This document shows positions 24,701 to 32,259 of a stretch of 64,000 nt of DNA, in pieces. Positions within the stretch are counted from its first letter, which is position 1. Each line of letters opens with the position of its first letter. Under the pieces are notes generated by a model. The model ran no database searches, was not told where the DNA came from, and saw only the letters and a list, made by a program, of their open reading frames with translations. Origin of the DNA: Streptomyces sparsogenes (lineage in GTDB: Bacteria; Actinomycetota; Actinomycetes; Streptomycetales; Streptomycetaceae); the NCBI RefSeq assembly GCF_001704635.1, contig NZ_MAXF01000100.1, positions 1 through 64,000 on the forward strand, read 5' to 3'. The translations under genes were made by a program, and so were the position numbers.

Positions 24701-25286
24701 CACCGATCCGGATTTCATGGAGAAGGTCCGGGCGAACACCGATCCACGGGCCAGGACTTCGTACATGGCGGGATCGCTGCGCCTGCACATCACCGCCCGG
24801 CTCCGTTCGGACCCGGTGGTGTACGAGCGGTTCAGCGTCCGGCTGGAGAAGATCGTCCAGAGCATGGCCGAGGACTTCGACAGGGCGGCGTCCGCGATGG
24901 CCGATCTGGTGGCCGAGGTGGAGGCCCACGAGGCAGAGGCGACGGACGACGACGGCCCTCGGCTCGACCCATGGACGGAGGCGCCGGTCTACCGGACTCT
25001 GGTGCGGGCGCTTGAGGAGGCCGGACAGACGCCGGGGCCTGAGGGTATCGATCTGATGTGGGCCGCTCAGGTGCTCTCGGCCGACATAGCGGAACTCGTG
25101 CGGCCTCCCCAGTTCCCCACGCTCCCCGCCGCGCAGAACCGGGTGCGCAAGGAGCTGAGGCAGCGGTTGGAGGAGCGCTTCTCGCTGGATTGGGATGTGA
25201 CCGGGCCTCTCGCCGGCCGGCTGCTGGATCTGGCTCTCAGCAGGCGTGAGGACTTTCTGCGCTACGGATCGCCTGGGGAGGGCTGA
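21741..25286 (+). CDS. hsdR: Type I restriction endonuclease subunit HsdR
   Basis: Translocase-nuclease subunit, 1,181 residues. Nuclease domain: PDLVLFVNGLPWVVIECKTP (about 158-177) holds the PD-(D/E)XK residues. SF2 motor: Walker A HTQGSGKSLTM (about 332), DEAH box LVDEAHRSH (about 452), motif III GFTGTP, motif VI IARTNRPYP. A low-complexity Gly/Pro/Glu-rich insert lies near residues 693-750, just before SAPLAFLVVKSMLLTGFDAP. GTG at 21741 is preferred for GGGGAGAG upstream; ATG at 21762 is the alternative. It is separated from hsdMS by about 2.3 kb of regulatory genes, so it needs its own promoter or that of the HATPase gene. Confidence 0.95.
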   Translation: MGQPEYEMVERPLIEQLVAMGWEHLEGAPPGEPAHHPEDSERHSFTQVVYEDRFREVVRRINPGPDGETWLSDAQLNQILAMVLGTAPGYAERGVAGNLAVTDLLRKGIASRNLPGWRKELPETVRLVDWDGECEPGNDFLAVSQFRVERRGAEPLTPDLVLFVNGLPWVVIECKTPSPLGLDLAVEQVLDAAGGAAEAPVSEFIRFGQVLIGTDRESAQLGTVTAEPKHFAYWRTVAPATEAQVRDEVEKPDRKHALTAQEVLVAGVLRPAHLLSLVRDFTTTAGQGPRTVKLVARYPQFRAVHTLAHRLKDRKRTLAAGRDPGHRAGVVWHTQGSGKSLTMAFLVRCLRSDPELAGHKVVVITDRIDLERQITGSLVSASDESVHRSSNVNQARQYLAVDVPDLVLVTIQKARKDEDADDGSEEKLSEGPEEQRIHNRVANPNHEIVVLVDEAHRSHGSWQHARLRKMLPNAAMVGFTGTPIISGAAKRTREIFGDFADTYTLRDAETDGAVMPVRYEAHRVPMDVVRQAALDAEFDEQVPADPEQREKVLRRFARRKEVLEAPSVIAAKAAHMLRHWAKTAMPDGFGAQVVTVSRLAAVRYREALLAARDGLLAELEAIEPDLAYDPMAHEYLTEEQQELLYLLPHRALLASIDAAVVISEAATGRKDPKEWRTWTARSHQQEHIERFKRGTGAVRGQAPGEPWEAETHGAPSWNAGPGAGGGTAVGEAWHQEKPAAEREEAEASEVSAPLAFLVVKSMLLTGFDAPVEQVLYLDRAISGVELLQAIARTNRPYPAKKWGQVVDYVGIGPELAKALGEYDTAHLREVYGYQQPTVEHLQEGYQGEQPTSDRPWLQTDAAADELLRDLHTKVQKFLTAHRGGSLADDRQREDLLAELADPLLRAEFDSLVRDFLTALNAVLPRPEALKYEDIARRLGVAQYLVRRRYLDGHDRFSPRRYGAKVRGLISRHLAVSGIQARIPPVRITDPDFMEKVRANTDPRARTSYMAGSLRLHITARLRSDPVVYERFSVRLEKIVQSMAEDFDRAASAMADLVAEVEAHEAEATDDDGPRLDPWTEAPVYRTLVRALEEAGQTPGPEGIDLMWAAQVLSADIAELVRPPQFPTLPAAQNRVRKELRQRLEERFSLDWDVTGPLAGRLLDLALSRREDFLRYGSPGEG

Positions 25287-25456
25287 GTCGCCGTCCAACC
25301 GTAGCGGGCGGTGTTGCTCCCCGCTCGTCAGGTTCCTGGTCGCCATGGGCAGGTGCCTCGGTTTCGGCGGCTCGGAGGGGACCGGTCGCCGTGCGGAGCA
25401 GCGCACCGGGACCTCGCACCGGCCCGGATGTCGCCGCCAGGTGATAGCAATGCGCT

Positions 25457-26200
25457 GTGAGGACTTCCGTCCAGCAGGCCATCGCGTCTCTCCCGGTGCC
25501 GGAGGGGTGGACGTGGCGGGTCGTCGTGCGCCCCCGGCGCCGAACTTTGGGCATTGAGGTCGCGCCGACCGGTGACGTGGTCTTCTCCGTGCCGGGGGAC
25601 GCCGATCCGGACGCCGTGGCGGCCGCGGTGCGCTCCAGGCTGCCGCGACTGGCGGAAGAGGTGAGACGGCGGCAGGCGAGTACCGAGGAGCCGGTCAAGA
25701 AGCTGGTTTCGGGCACTGAATTCCGCTATCTCGGCCGTCGTTATCGGTTGAAGCGGGTGAGGGGCGGCGCCGAAGGGGCGGTCCCCGGTGTACGGCTCCA
25801 CCAGGGGTGGCTCGAGCTGGCTTGGCCGGTTGACGCGGCGGAGGGGGGACGGCGTATCACCGAGTGGTACACGGCCCGCGGGAATCGCTGGCTGGCGGCC
25901 AGGATGCCGCCACTCGCCACGAGGATCGGCGTGAGCCCGACTGCGGTGGTGGCCCGGGATACGGGTGACCGGTGGGGGGAGTGCGGGCCTGACGGGCTGG
26001 TGGCCGTGCACTGGGCGGTGATGCAGCTGGCTCCCGCTCTGGTCGACGTGGTTTTGGCTCATGAGCTCACCCACCTCGCGGTGCCTGGCCATGGGGCCAG
26101 GTTCCGGCATCGGCTACGGCTGGCGCTTCCTGACTTCGATGACCGGGAGAAGCTGTTCGCGGATGAAGTGGGTGGTTTGTGGCGAGGAGCGGTGCTGTAG
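25457..26200 (+). CDS. YgjP/SprT-like zinc metallopeptidase (DUF45), linked to type I RM
   Basis: A 247-residue protein with a C-terminal zinc site: HELTHL at residues 202-207 plus H212 in VPGHGARF, preceded by TGDRWGECGPDG and IHW-type VHWAVMQLAPALVD typical of YgjP/DUF45. N-terminal VVRPRRRTLGIEV is the family beta-hairpin. Homologues often follow hsdR genes; whether they are peptidases that process the restriction complex or nucleotide hydrolases is not known. GTG at 25457 lies 170 nt after hsdR. Probably the last gene of the defence island. Confidence 0.88.
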   Translation: MRTSVQQAIASLPVPEGWTWRVVVRPRRRTLGIEVAPTGDVVFSVPGDADPDAVAAAVRSRLPRLAEEVRRRQASTEEPVKKLVSGTEFRYLGRRYRLKRVRGGAEGAVPGVRLHQGWLELAWPVDAAEGGRRITEWYTARGNRWLAARMPPLATRIGVSPTAVVARDTGDRWGECGPDGLVAVHWAVMQLAPALVDVVLAHELTHLAVPGHGARFRHRLRLALPDFDDREKLFADEVGGLWRGAVL

Positions 26201-26288
26201 GGATGGCCGCAAAGCGGAAGCTCTGCACTGGCCGCCACAGAGGCGCGGACCCGAGGTGGTGTCGGACCCCGGCCGTACAGTGGCGGGC

Positions 26289-26813
26289 ATGAACATCTGT
26301 GTCTTCTGCTCCGCCGCCGACCTGGACGAGCGCTACACCGCCCCCGCGCGCGAATTCGCCGAGCTGATCGGCAAGCGTGGCCACACGCTCGTGTGGGGCG
26401 GGTCGGACGTCGGGCTGATGAAGGTCATGGCGGACGGCGTGCAGGAGAGCGGCGGGAGGTTGGTGGGGATATCGGTGGAATTCCTGGCGGCGAAGGCCAG
26501 GGAGAACGCCGACGAGATGGTGATCGCCAAGGATCTCGCCGAGCGGAAGGCGCAGCTGCTCGCGCGGGCGGACGCGGTGGTGGTCATGGTGGGCGGTACC
26601 GGGACGCTGGACGAGGCCACGGAGATCCTGGAGCTGAAGAAGCACGGCCTGCACATCAAGCCGGTGGTGCTGCTCAACACGGCGGGCTTCTACGACGGGC
26701 TGAAGCAGCAGTTCCAGCGGATGGAGGACGAGGGCTTCCTGCCGGTGCCGCTGAGCGAGCTGGTGTTCTTCGCGGAGAACGGCGCGGAGGCGATGGCGCA
26801 CCTGGAGCAGTGA
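26289..26813 (+). CDS. LOG family protein (cytokinin-phosphate phosphoribohydrolase-like)
   Basis: A 174-residue TIGR00730/LOG protein: MNICVFCSAADLDERY start, HTLVWGGSDVGLMKVMADGV and the catalytic VGGTGTLDEATEIL (PGGxGTxxE equivalent, with Val in place of Pro). Family members cleave ribose-5-phosphate from nucleoside monophosphates. The GG(S/G)xxGLM loop has WGGSD in place of the usual GGGxxG, a mild deviation. ATG at 26289 gives the canonical N-terminus; the longer in-frame extension is non-coding. Confidence 0.9.
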   Translation: MNICVFCSAADLDERYTAPAREFAELIGKRGHTLVWGGSDVGLMKVMADGVQESGGRLVGISVEFLAAKARENADEMVIAKDLAERKAQLLARADAVVVMVGGTGTLDEATEILELKKHGLHIKPVVLLNTAGFYDGLKQQFQRMEDEGFLPVPLSELVFFAENGAEAMAHLEQ

Positions 26814-26826
26814 GAGACGCGGGCGC

Positions 26827-26846
26827 GGCTCCGCCGGGGCGGAGCC
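26827..26846. terminator. Hairpin between convergent genes
   Basis: GGCTCCGC pairs with GCGGAGCC over a 4-nt loop, between the LOG gene end and the end of the minus-strand Tat-exported protein gene. Confidence 0.6.
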
Positions 26847-26870
26847 ACGCCGTGGGCGACCGGTCGCGGG

Positions 26871-28061
26871 TCAGCGGCCCACCACGTACACATGGCGCTT
26901 GCGCGGGTGCTCGCCGAGCCCCCAGATGCCGTCCCGGTCGCCGTCGTAGCTGAGGTCCTCGGGGCCGATCGAGAGGTACCCGTAGGGGTCGCGCGCGTTG
27001 CCGCGCGGGCGGCGGTAGAGACGTCCTCGTCTGGTGGTGCCGTCGCTGACCGAGAAGTAGTACGTGCCGTTCACGCTGACCGCCCCTTGGACGTTCGCGA
27101 TCCCGATCCGCCGCTCTTCCACGGCCTCTTCCGAGGTGATGGAGCTGGTTTCGGGGTTCATGTACCAGCGGACGGCCTTGCCGTTCTGGCTGTGCGGACG
27201 CCACTCGCTCACCACGATGGACGGCTGCGGGGTCGTACGGTCCACCGCGACCTGCGAGAACCTGAGAGGCGCTCCCGCGTTGTCGTAGGCGCGGCTCTGC
27301 GGAAGCACATACCGGTAACCCAGTGCGTAGTACTTCTTGTCCCCGGCGTGGTAGCCGCACCAGCGGGCCGCCGCGCCGCCGGTGGAGACCTGGAACATCT
27401 GGTCGATGTTGAACACGCGCAAGCCGCCGCGCGTGTCGGCGAGATAGAGCCTGGTGCCGTACCAGGCGATGCCCCCCGCGTGGACATTCACCGGTGAGAA
27501 GTCGTAGGGCTCCCCGGCGGACTTCTTCGGCTCCACGAGCAGCACGTGGCGATACCGCGGCCTGCTCGGGGCGGTCACATCGACGAAGGTGACGCGTGCG
27601 CCCTTGCCCAGGCTCGCGCCCTTCGCGTACCAGGACACCAGGACCGCGCGCTTGTCCGCGTCCGTGTTGGTGCCCGGAAGCGGTCCCTGGTAGGCGTCGT
27701 AGCTGGTGGAGACGCCCTGGGGGTACCACTCCCGGGTGGTGCCGTCCTTGGTGCTCGGGTCCCAGCCGAAGGAGTACGTGAGCCGGGTCGGCTTGGCCCA
27801 GCCGCCGGGGTTCGCCACCGCCTCCCGGTCGGCGTTCCGCAGCACCTCCTGCACCAGGGGCGCGGCGGGGAGCTCGTTGGCCAGACCGGCGATGGCCGAG
27901 GGGTAGGTGTAGCTCACCGGCTCCAGCGGGCGCTCGCGCATCCGCACCCGGTAGTCGGAAGCCGCCGCGCGCGCCGTGGACGGGAGCACCAGGCCGCCCG
28001 CGGCCGCGGCGAGCGGTGCGGCGGACATGCCGCGGAGAAGTGTTCTGCGTGTGACGGCCAT
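26871..28061 (-). CDS. Tat-exported protein, probable beta-propeller, unknown function
   Basis: A 396-residue exported protein. The Tat signal is MAVTRRTLLRGMSAAPLAAAAGG ending near ARA. The mature part has repeated strand-turn units of beta-propeller type (IAWYGTRLYLADTRGGLRVF, GAVSVNGTYYFSVSDGTTRR, YDGDRDGIWGLGEHP). No catalytic motif is visible. ATG at 28061 is used because GGGGGA stands about 10 nt upstream; ATG at 28079 has no ribosome site. It is convergent with the LOG gene and divergent from the SDR gene. Confidence 0.8.
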   Translation of the reverse strand: MAVTRRTLLRGMSAAPLAAAAGGLVLPSTARAAASDYRVRMRERPLEPVSYTYPSAIAGLANELPAAPLVQEVLRNADREAVANPGGWAKPTRLTYSFGWDPSTKDGTTREWYPQGVSTSYDAYQGPLPGTNTDADKRAVLVSWYAKGASLGKGARVTFVDVTAPSRPRYRHVLLVEPKKSAGEPYDFSPVNVHAGGIAWYGTRLYLADTRGGLRVFNIDQMFQVSTGGAAARWCGYHAGDKKYYALGYRYVLPQSRAYDNAGAPLRFSQVAVDRTTPQPSIVVSEWRPHSQNGKAVRWYMNPETSSITSEEAVEERRIGIANVQGAVSVNGTYYFSVSDGTTRRGRLYRRPRGNARDPYGYLSIGPEDLSYDGDRDGIWGLGEHPRKRHVYVVGR

Positions 28062-28252
28062 GACAAACGCGTCCCCCATTCTGTGTTCGGGTCCGGGGCT
28101 GTGGCGGAACCGAAAGGCGGCGGCGCCCGCCCCCCGAGTGGGCGCCGCGACGGAGAGTCTTCCGGGCCGGATTTGCAGCGACCTTGTACGGACCTTGAAT
28201 GGGCTGGTCACCCGCGGACCGCGGCCCCCGTCCCGTGCGGCAAGCTGGAGAC

Positions 28253-28942
28253 ATGGGAACGCATCTGATCACTGGAGCAGGCTCGGGCATCGGCGAGGCG
28301 GTCGCCGAGCGGCTGGCCGAGCGGGACGAGGAGCTGTGGCTGCTGGCCCGCGACGCGGGGCGGGCGCGGGAGTTGGAGGGGCGCTTCCCCGGTGCCCGTA
28401 CGGTCGTCGGTGACCTGGCGGACCCGGACAAGCTGTCCTGGGCGCTGGGGCAGCAGGCGCTGCCCGACCGGCTCGACTCGCTGCTGCACATCGCCGGCGT
28501 GGTGGACCTCGGCGGGGTGGCCGAGCTGACGCCCAAGGTGTGGAGCCGCCAGCTCGCGGTCAACCTGATCGCGCCCGCCGAGCTGACCCGGCTGCTGCTG
28601 CCGCAGCTGCGGGCGGCCCAGGGGCATGTCGTCTTCGTCAACTCCGGCGCGGGGCTGCGGGCGAACGCCCAGTGGGGCCCGTACGCGGCGAGCAAGCACG
28701 GGCTCAAGGCGCTGGCCGACGCGCTGCGCTGGGAGGAGAGCGGCCACGGCGTGCGGGTGACCACCGTCTATCCGGGGCGTACGGCCACGCCCATGCAGGT
28801 CAAGGTGCATCAGCAGGAGGGCAGGGAGTACGACCCGGAGCGCTGGATGACCGCCGGATCCGTCGCGACCACGGTCCTCGCGGCGCTGGACCTGCCGCGC
28901 GACGCGGAGATCACCGACCTGTCGGTGCGGCCGCTGGCCTGA
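28253..28942 (+). CDS. Short-chain dehydrogenase/reductase
   Basis: A 229-residue SDR: cofactor loop TGAGSGIGEAVAERL, the NAG-like segment HIAGVVDLGG, VFVNSGAGL with the catalytic serine and YAASKHGLKAL with Tyr-x3-Lys. PGRTATPM is the typical loop after the active site. Acidic loop residue after strand 2 is not obvious, so NADPH is likely. GGAG precedes the ATG. Substrate unknown. Confidence 0.92.
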   Translation: MGTHLITGAGSGIGEAVAERLAERDEELWLLARDAGRARELEGRFPGARTVVGDLADPDKLSWALGQQALPDRLDSLLHIAGVVDLGGVAELTPKVWSRQLAVNLIAPAELTRLLLPQLRAAQGHVVFVNSGAGLRANAQWGPYAASKHGLKALADALRWEESGHGVRVTTVYPGRTATPMQVKVHQQEGREYDPERWMTAGSVATTVLAALDLPRDAEITDLSVRPLA

Positions 28943-29062
28943 CCGGCGCTGGCCTGACCGGCCGCCGGGCCGGGCGCCGGGCGGCTCCCGAGGCGTCCGA
29001 CAGTGCCCCGCGGCGCCCGATGAGTCCACGGCGGATCGCGCGCGCCGACGTACGCTGACGAG

Positions 29063-29521
29063 GTGAGCAGCGAAGCCGAGGGTGCCGAAGCGAGAGCGAC
29101 CGACGCGCAGGCGGGATGCGGGGTCAGGGAGATCCGGGGGCTCGTCACGGAGCTGTCCCGGCGGATGGACGCGCACCGGCGCAGCCGGATCGCGGAGCTG
29201 GGGCTCACCCCGACCCAGGCGAAGGCCCTGGAGGAGCTGGGGGAGCCGAAGACGGCGCGGGAGCTGGCCGGGGTGCTGTGCTGTGAGCCGCCGAACGTGA
29301 CGTATGTGATCGACAAGATGGAGAAACAGGGGCTGGTCGTGCGGCAGCCGCACCCCACGGACCGCAGGGCCAAGCAGCTGGTGCTGACGGAGGCGGGGCG
29401 GGAGTTGCGGCTGGATCTGCTGCGGCGGATGGGGAAGGACTCGCCGCTGGACCATCTGACCGCGGAGGGGCGCCATGAGCTGCGGGCGCAGCTGTTGAAG
29501 GCGCTCGACCGGGCGGTGTAG
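29063..29521 (+). CDS. MarR-family transcriptional regulator
   Basis: A 152-residue regulator: ELGLTPTQAKALEELGEPKT, recognition region LAGVLCCEPPNVTYVIDKME and wing VRQPHPTDRRAKQLVLTEAG. A vicinal Cys-Cys pair sits at the start of the DNA-recognition area and Cys19 in the N-terminus, which may make it redox-sensitive (inference). It lies 123 nt upstream of a DHA2 exporter gene whose promoter contains three half-sites of a palindrome, so it is the probable repressor. Confidence 0.92.
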   Translation: MSSEAEGAEARATDAQAGCGVREIRGLVTELSRRMDAHRRSRIAELGLTPTQAKALEELGEPKTARELAGVLCCEPPNVTYVIDKMEKQGLVVRQPHPTDRRAKQLVLTEAGRELRLDLLRRMGKDSPLDHLTAEGRHELRAQLLKALDRAV

Positions 29522-29540
29522 GCCGGGGCGGACGGCGCGT

Positions 29541-29572
29541 AGCCCCAGGGGCCGGGCAAGGTTCCTGGGGCT
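29541..29572 (+). terminator. Terminator after marR-type gene
   Basis: AGCCCCAGG and CCTGGGGCT flank a 14-nt loop, 19 nt after the MarR stop, followed by TTCGT. It separates the regulator from the exporter promoter. Confidence 0.65.
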
Positions 29573-29592
29573 TTCGTATGGGCTCGGCAAAG

Positions 29593-29645
29593 TTATAGCT
29601 GTCACGGTTGCAGCTGTAATAGATACAGCTATAAGTTTCTGCGCA
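29593..29645 (+). promoter_or_regulatory. MarR operator and leaderless promoter of the DHA2 exporter
   Basis: TTATAGCTGT (29593-29602) and ACAGCTATAA (29625-29634) are exact inverted repeats, and an inner AGCTGT (29612-29617) forms a closer palindrome with the same right arm. -35 TTGCAG (29608-29613), 16 bp, -10 TATAAG (29630-29635) puts the start site about 3 nt before the ATG at 29645. The sites overlap both promoter boxes, as expected for repression. Confidence 0.75.
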
Positions 29646-31210
29646 TGATCACTCGCACGGACAGGGCACGGCACAAGGCAACGGCGGTCGAACCCGATCA
29701 CCCCGCGAACGCGAAGCGACAGGAGGGCCGGGAGCGGCGGGAGCGACAGGGGGCGCCGGAGTCGCAGAGGCAGTCGGAGTCGCAGGGGGAGCCGGAGCAG
29801 CGGGGGGCGCGGGGGCGGCAGGGCGTGCAGCTCCTCGCGCTCGCCCTCGGCTTCGTGATGGCGACCCTGGACGTGACGATCATCAACGTCGCGGGGCCCC
29901 AGCTGCGCACCGGCCTGGACCTCAGCCTGTCCGGCCTCACCTGGGTCGTCGACGGCTATGTGCTCGTCTTCGCCTCACTGCTGCTGCTCGCCGGCTCGCT
30001 GGCCGGCCGCTTCGGGGCGCGGCGGGTGTATCTGACCGGGCTCGGGCTGTTCGCCGCGGCCTCGCTGGTGTGCGCGGTCGCCCCGGTCGCCGCCGTGCTG
30101 GTGGCCGGGCGGCTGGCGCAGGGGGCCGGAGCCGCGCTGTTCATGCCGAGCTCGCTGACCCTCCTCATGAACGCCTTTTCGGGCGGCCCGCAGCGCGCCC
30201 GGGTCCTCGGCGTCTGGTCCGCGATCGTGTCCACGGCGGCCGGCGTGGGGCCGGCGGTCGGCGGGCTGCTGGTCGGCGGCCTGGGGTGGCGCAGCATCTT
30301 CCTGATCAACCTGCCCGTCGGGCTCGCCGCCCTGGTCCTGGCGCGCCGCTATGTGGCGCCGCTGCCCGGCCGCGCCGTGCCGCTGGGCGCGGGCGGGCAC
30401 GCGCTCGGCCTGGTCGCGCTCGCGGCGCTCGCGTACGGGCTCATCCAGGGGCCGGAGACGGGATGGGGCGCGGCGCCGGTGCTGGCCGCGTTCGCGGTCG
30501 CGCTGCTGGCCGGGGCCGCCTTCGCGGTGCGGGAGCGGGCCCCGGGGACGACGGCCCGGGTGCTGCCCGGCGAGCTGTTCGCCAACGCCCACTTCTCGAC
30601 CGCCAACGCCGTCGGCTTCCTCTTCAACCTCGGCTGTTACGGCGGGATGTTCATGCTCGGCCTCTTCCTTCAGAACGCGCGCGGCGCGAGCCCCCTGGAG
30701 GCCGGTCTGCAGCTGCTCCCCACCCAGATGGTCTTCCTGCTCGGCAACATCCTGTACGCCCGGCTGGGCCACCGCGTGGGCAACCGGGCCGCGCTCGCCG
30801 GGTCGCTGCTGTACTCGGCGGCCGGGACGCTCGCCCTGGCGCTCGTCCTCTCCCCGGACCTGCCCTACTGGGTGCTCGCCGTGGTCCTGGGCGCCTTCAA
30901 CACCGGCCTCGGCGTGGCCTCCCCGGCGATGACCGGCGCCCTCATGGACGCCGCCGGACGCGAGCACGCCAACATCGCCTCCGCCACGCTCAACGCCAAC
31001 CGCCAGATCGGCACCCTGGTCGGCATCGCCGTCATGGGCGCGGTGCTCGCGGGCGCGGGCGGCTGGTACGCGGGCGCCGCGGCCTCCTTCGCGCTGACCG
31101 GCGGGTCGTACGCGGCCGCCGCCCTGCTGGCCTGGTTCGGCCTGCGGCCGCCCCGGGCCGGGCGAGCGGTTCACACCAGCGGCCCCGCGGCTCGTACCCT
31201 TCCGGGGTGA
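29645..31210 (+). CDS. DHA2-family MFS drug exporter (14 segments)
   Basis: A 521-residue proton-driven exporter of the EmrB/QacA type. The family motif ATLDVTIINVAGPQL opens TM1; WRSIFLINLPVG closes the loop before TM6, and about 14 hydrophobic segments follow. An unusual hydrophilic N-terminal extension of ~57 residues (Arg/Glu/Gln/Ser-rich, ERRERQGAPESQRQ) precedes TM1. Efflux substrate unknown; the MarR neighbour suggests a small aromatic or drug inducer. The stop overlaps the GTG of the MetE-like gene. Confidence 0.92.
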   Translation: MITRTDRARHKATAVEPDHPANAKRQEGRERRERQGAPESQRQSESQGEPEQRGARGRQGVQLLALALGFVMATLDVTIINVAGPQLRTGLDLSLSGLTWVVDGYVLVFASLLLLAGSLAGRFGARRVYLTGLGLFAAASLVCAVAPVAAVLVAGRLAQGAGAALFMPSSLTLLMNAFSGGPQRARVLGVWSAIVSTAAGVGPAVGGLLVGGLGWRSIFLINLPVGLAALVLARRYVAPLPGRAVPLGAGGHALGLVALAALAYGLIQGPETGWGAAPVLAAFAVALLAGAAFAVRERAPGTTARVLPGELFANAHFSTANAVGFLFNLGCYGGMFMLGLFLQNARGASPLEAGLQLLPTQMVFLLGNILYARLGHRVGNRAALAGSLLYSAAGTLALALVLSPDLPYWVLAVVLGAFNTGLGVASPAMTGALMDAAGREHANIASATLNANRQIGTLVGIAVMGAVLAGAGGWYAGAAASFALTGGSYAAAALLAWFGLRPPRAGRAVHTSGPAARTLPG

Positions 31211-32244
31211 GCGAGAAGAACACCGCCGACGACGCGAACGAAGCGAACAAGCCGAGCTGGGGCGCGGGCGCCGCGACCGGGGTCGGGTCGATGCCGGGCG
31301 GCGACGCGCGGGAGGCCGCGAAGACCGTCACCGGGTCGCTGGAGACGCTGCCGTACCTGCCGGAGCTGCCCGCCCGCGGGCCCGGCGCGGACATGATCGG
31401 GCGGACCGCCGGGATGCTGGTCGAGGTGTACGCCCATGTGGAGCCGAGCGGCTGGCGGATCAGCGACCGCCCCGGGCGTGACACCCGGCGGGCGCGCGCC
31501 TGGCTGAGGGAGGACCTGGACGCCCTGGAGGAGTTCACGCAAGGCTACCGGGGCGCCCTCAAGGTGTCGGCCGTCGGGCCCTGGACCCTGGCCGCCTCGC
31601 TCGAACTGCGGGGCGGCGAGGCCGCGCTGAACGACGCGGGCGCCTGCCGGGACCTGACGGCCTCGCTCGCGGAGGGGCTGCGCGCCCACCTGGACGAGGT
31701 GCGCCGCAGGGTCCCGGGGGCCCAGGTGGTGCTCCAGCTCGACGAGCCGTCCCTGACGGCGGTGGCGCGCGGCCGGGTCCGTACGGCCAGCGGCTACCGC
31801 ACCTACTCCGCGGTGGACCGGGGCGTGCTGGAGGGCGCGCTGCGGGAGGTGATCGCGGTGACGGACGGGCCGGTGGTCGTCCACTCGTGCGCGCCCGGCG
31901 TGCCCTTCGGGCTGCTGCGGCGGGCGGGGGCGGCCGGCGTGTCGTTCGACCTCTCCCTGCTCACGGAGGGTGAGGAGGAGGCGATCGGGGAAGCCGTCGA
32001 GGGCGGCACCTCGCTGTTCGTCGGCGCGGTGCCCGGCACGGACGCCCCATTGTCGGACCCTGCGGGTAGCGTCATGGGTGTCAGGACGTTGTGGCGCAGG
32101 CTGGGGCTGTCACCGGGGACTCTCGCCGAGTCCGTGGTGGTCACCCCGGCGTGCGGCCTCGCGGGCGCCTCGCCCGCGTACGCGCGCGCCGCGCTGGCTC
32201 ACTGCGTCCGGGCGGCGAGATCGCTCGCGGACAACCCTGAGTAA
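31207..32244 (+). CDS. MetE-C-like (cobalamin-independent methionine synthase family) protein
   Basis: A 345-residue protein resembling only the C-terminal catalytic half of MetE. Zinc ligands are seen as the His and Cys of VVHSCAPG, an intervening glutamate and TPACGLAG. LQLDEPSL is the homocysteine-site strand. Without the N-terminal folate domain it may act in a different methyl transfer. GTG at 31207 overlaps the MFS stop by 4 nt (GTGA). Standing just before ligA, it is a standard Streptomyces neighbour. Confidence 0.85.
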   Translation: MSEKNTADDANEANKPSWGAGAATGVGSMPGGDAREAAKTVTGSLETLPYLPELPARGPGADMIGRTAGMLVEVYAHVEPSGWRISDRPGRDTRRARAWLREDLDALEEFTQGYRGALKVSAVGPWTLAASLELRGGEAALNDAGACRDLTASLAEGLRAHLDEVRRRVPGAQVVLQLDEPSLTAVARGRVRTASGYRTYSAVDRGVLEGALREVIAVTDGPVVVHSCAPGVPFGLLRRAGAAGVSFDLSLLTEGEEEAIGEAVEGGTSLFVGAVPGTDAPLSDPAGSVMGVRTLWRRLGLSPGTLAESVVVTPACGLAGASPAYARAALAHCVRAARSLADNPE

Positions 32245-32259
32245 CGGGAGGACGACACG

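Noticed and set aside
12430..26290. Integrative element boundaries (att sites, integrase, tRNA target)
   Set aside because: No integrase, excisionase, tRNA or flanking direct repeats could be seen around the island.
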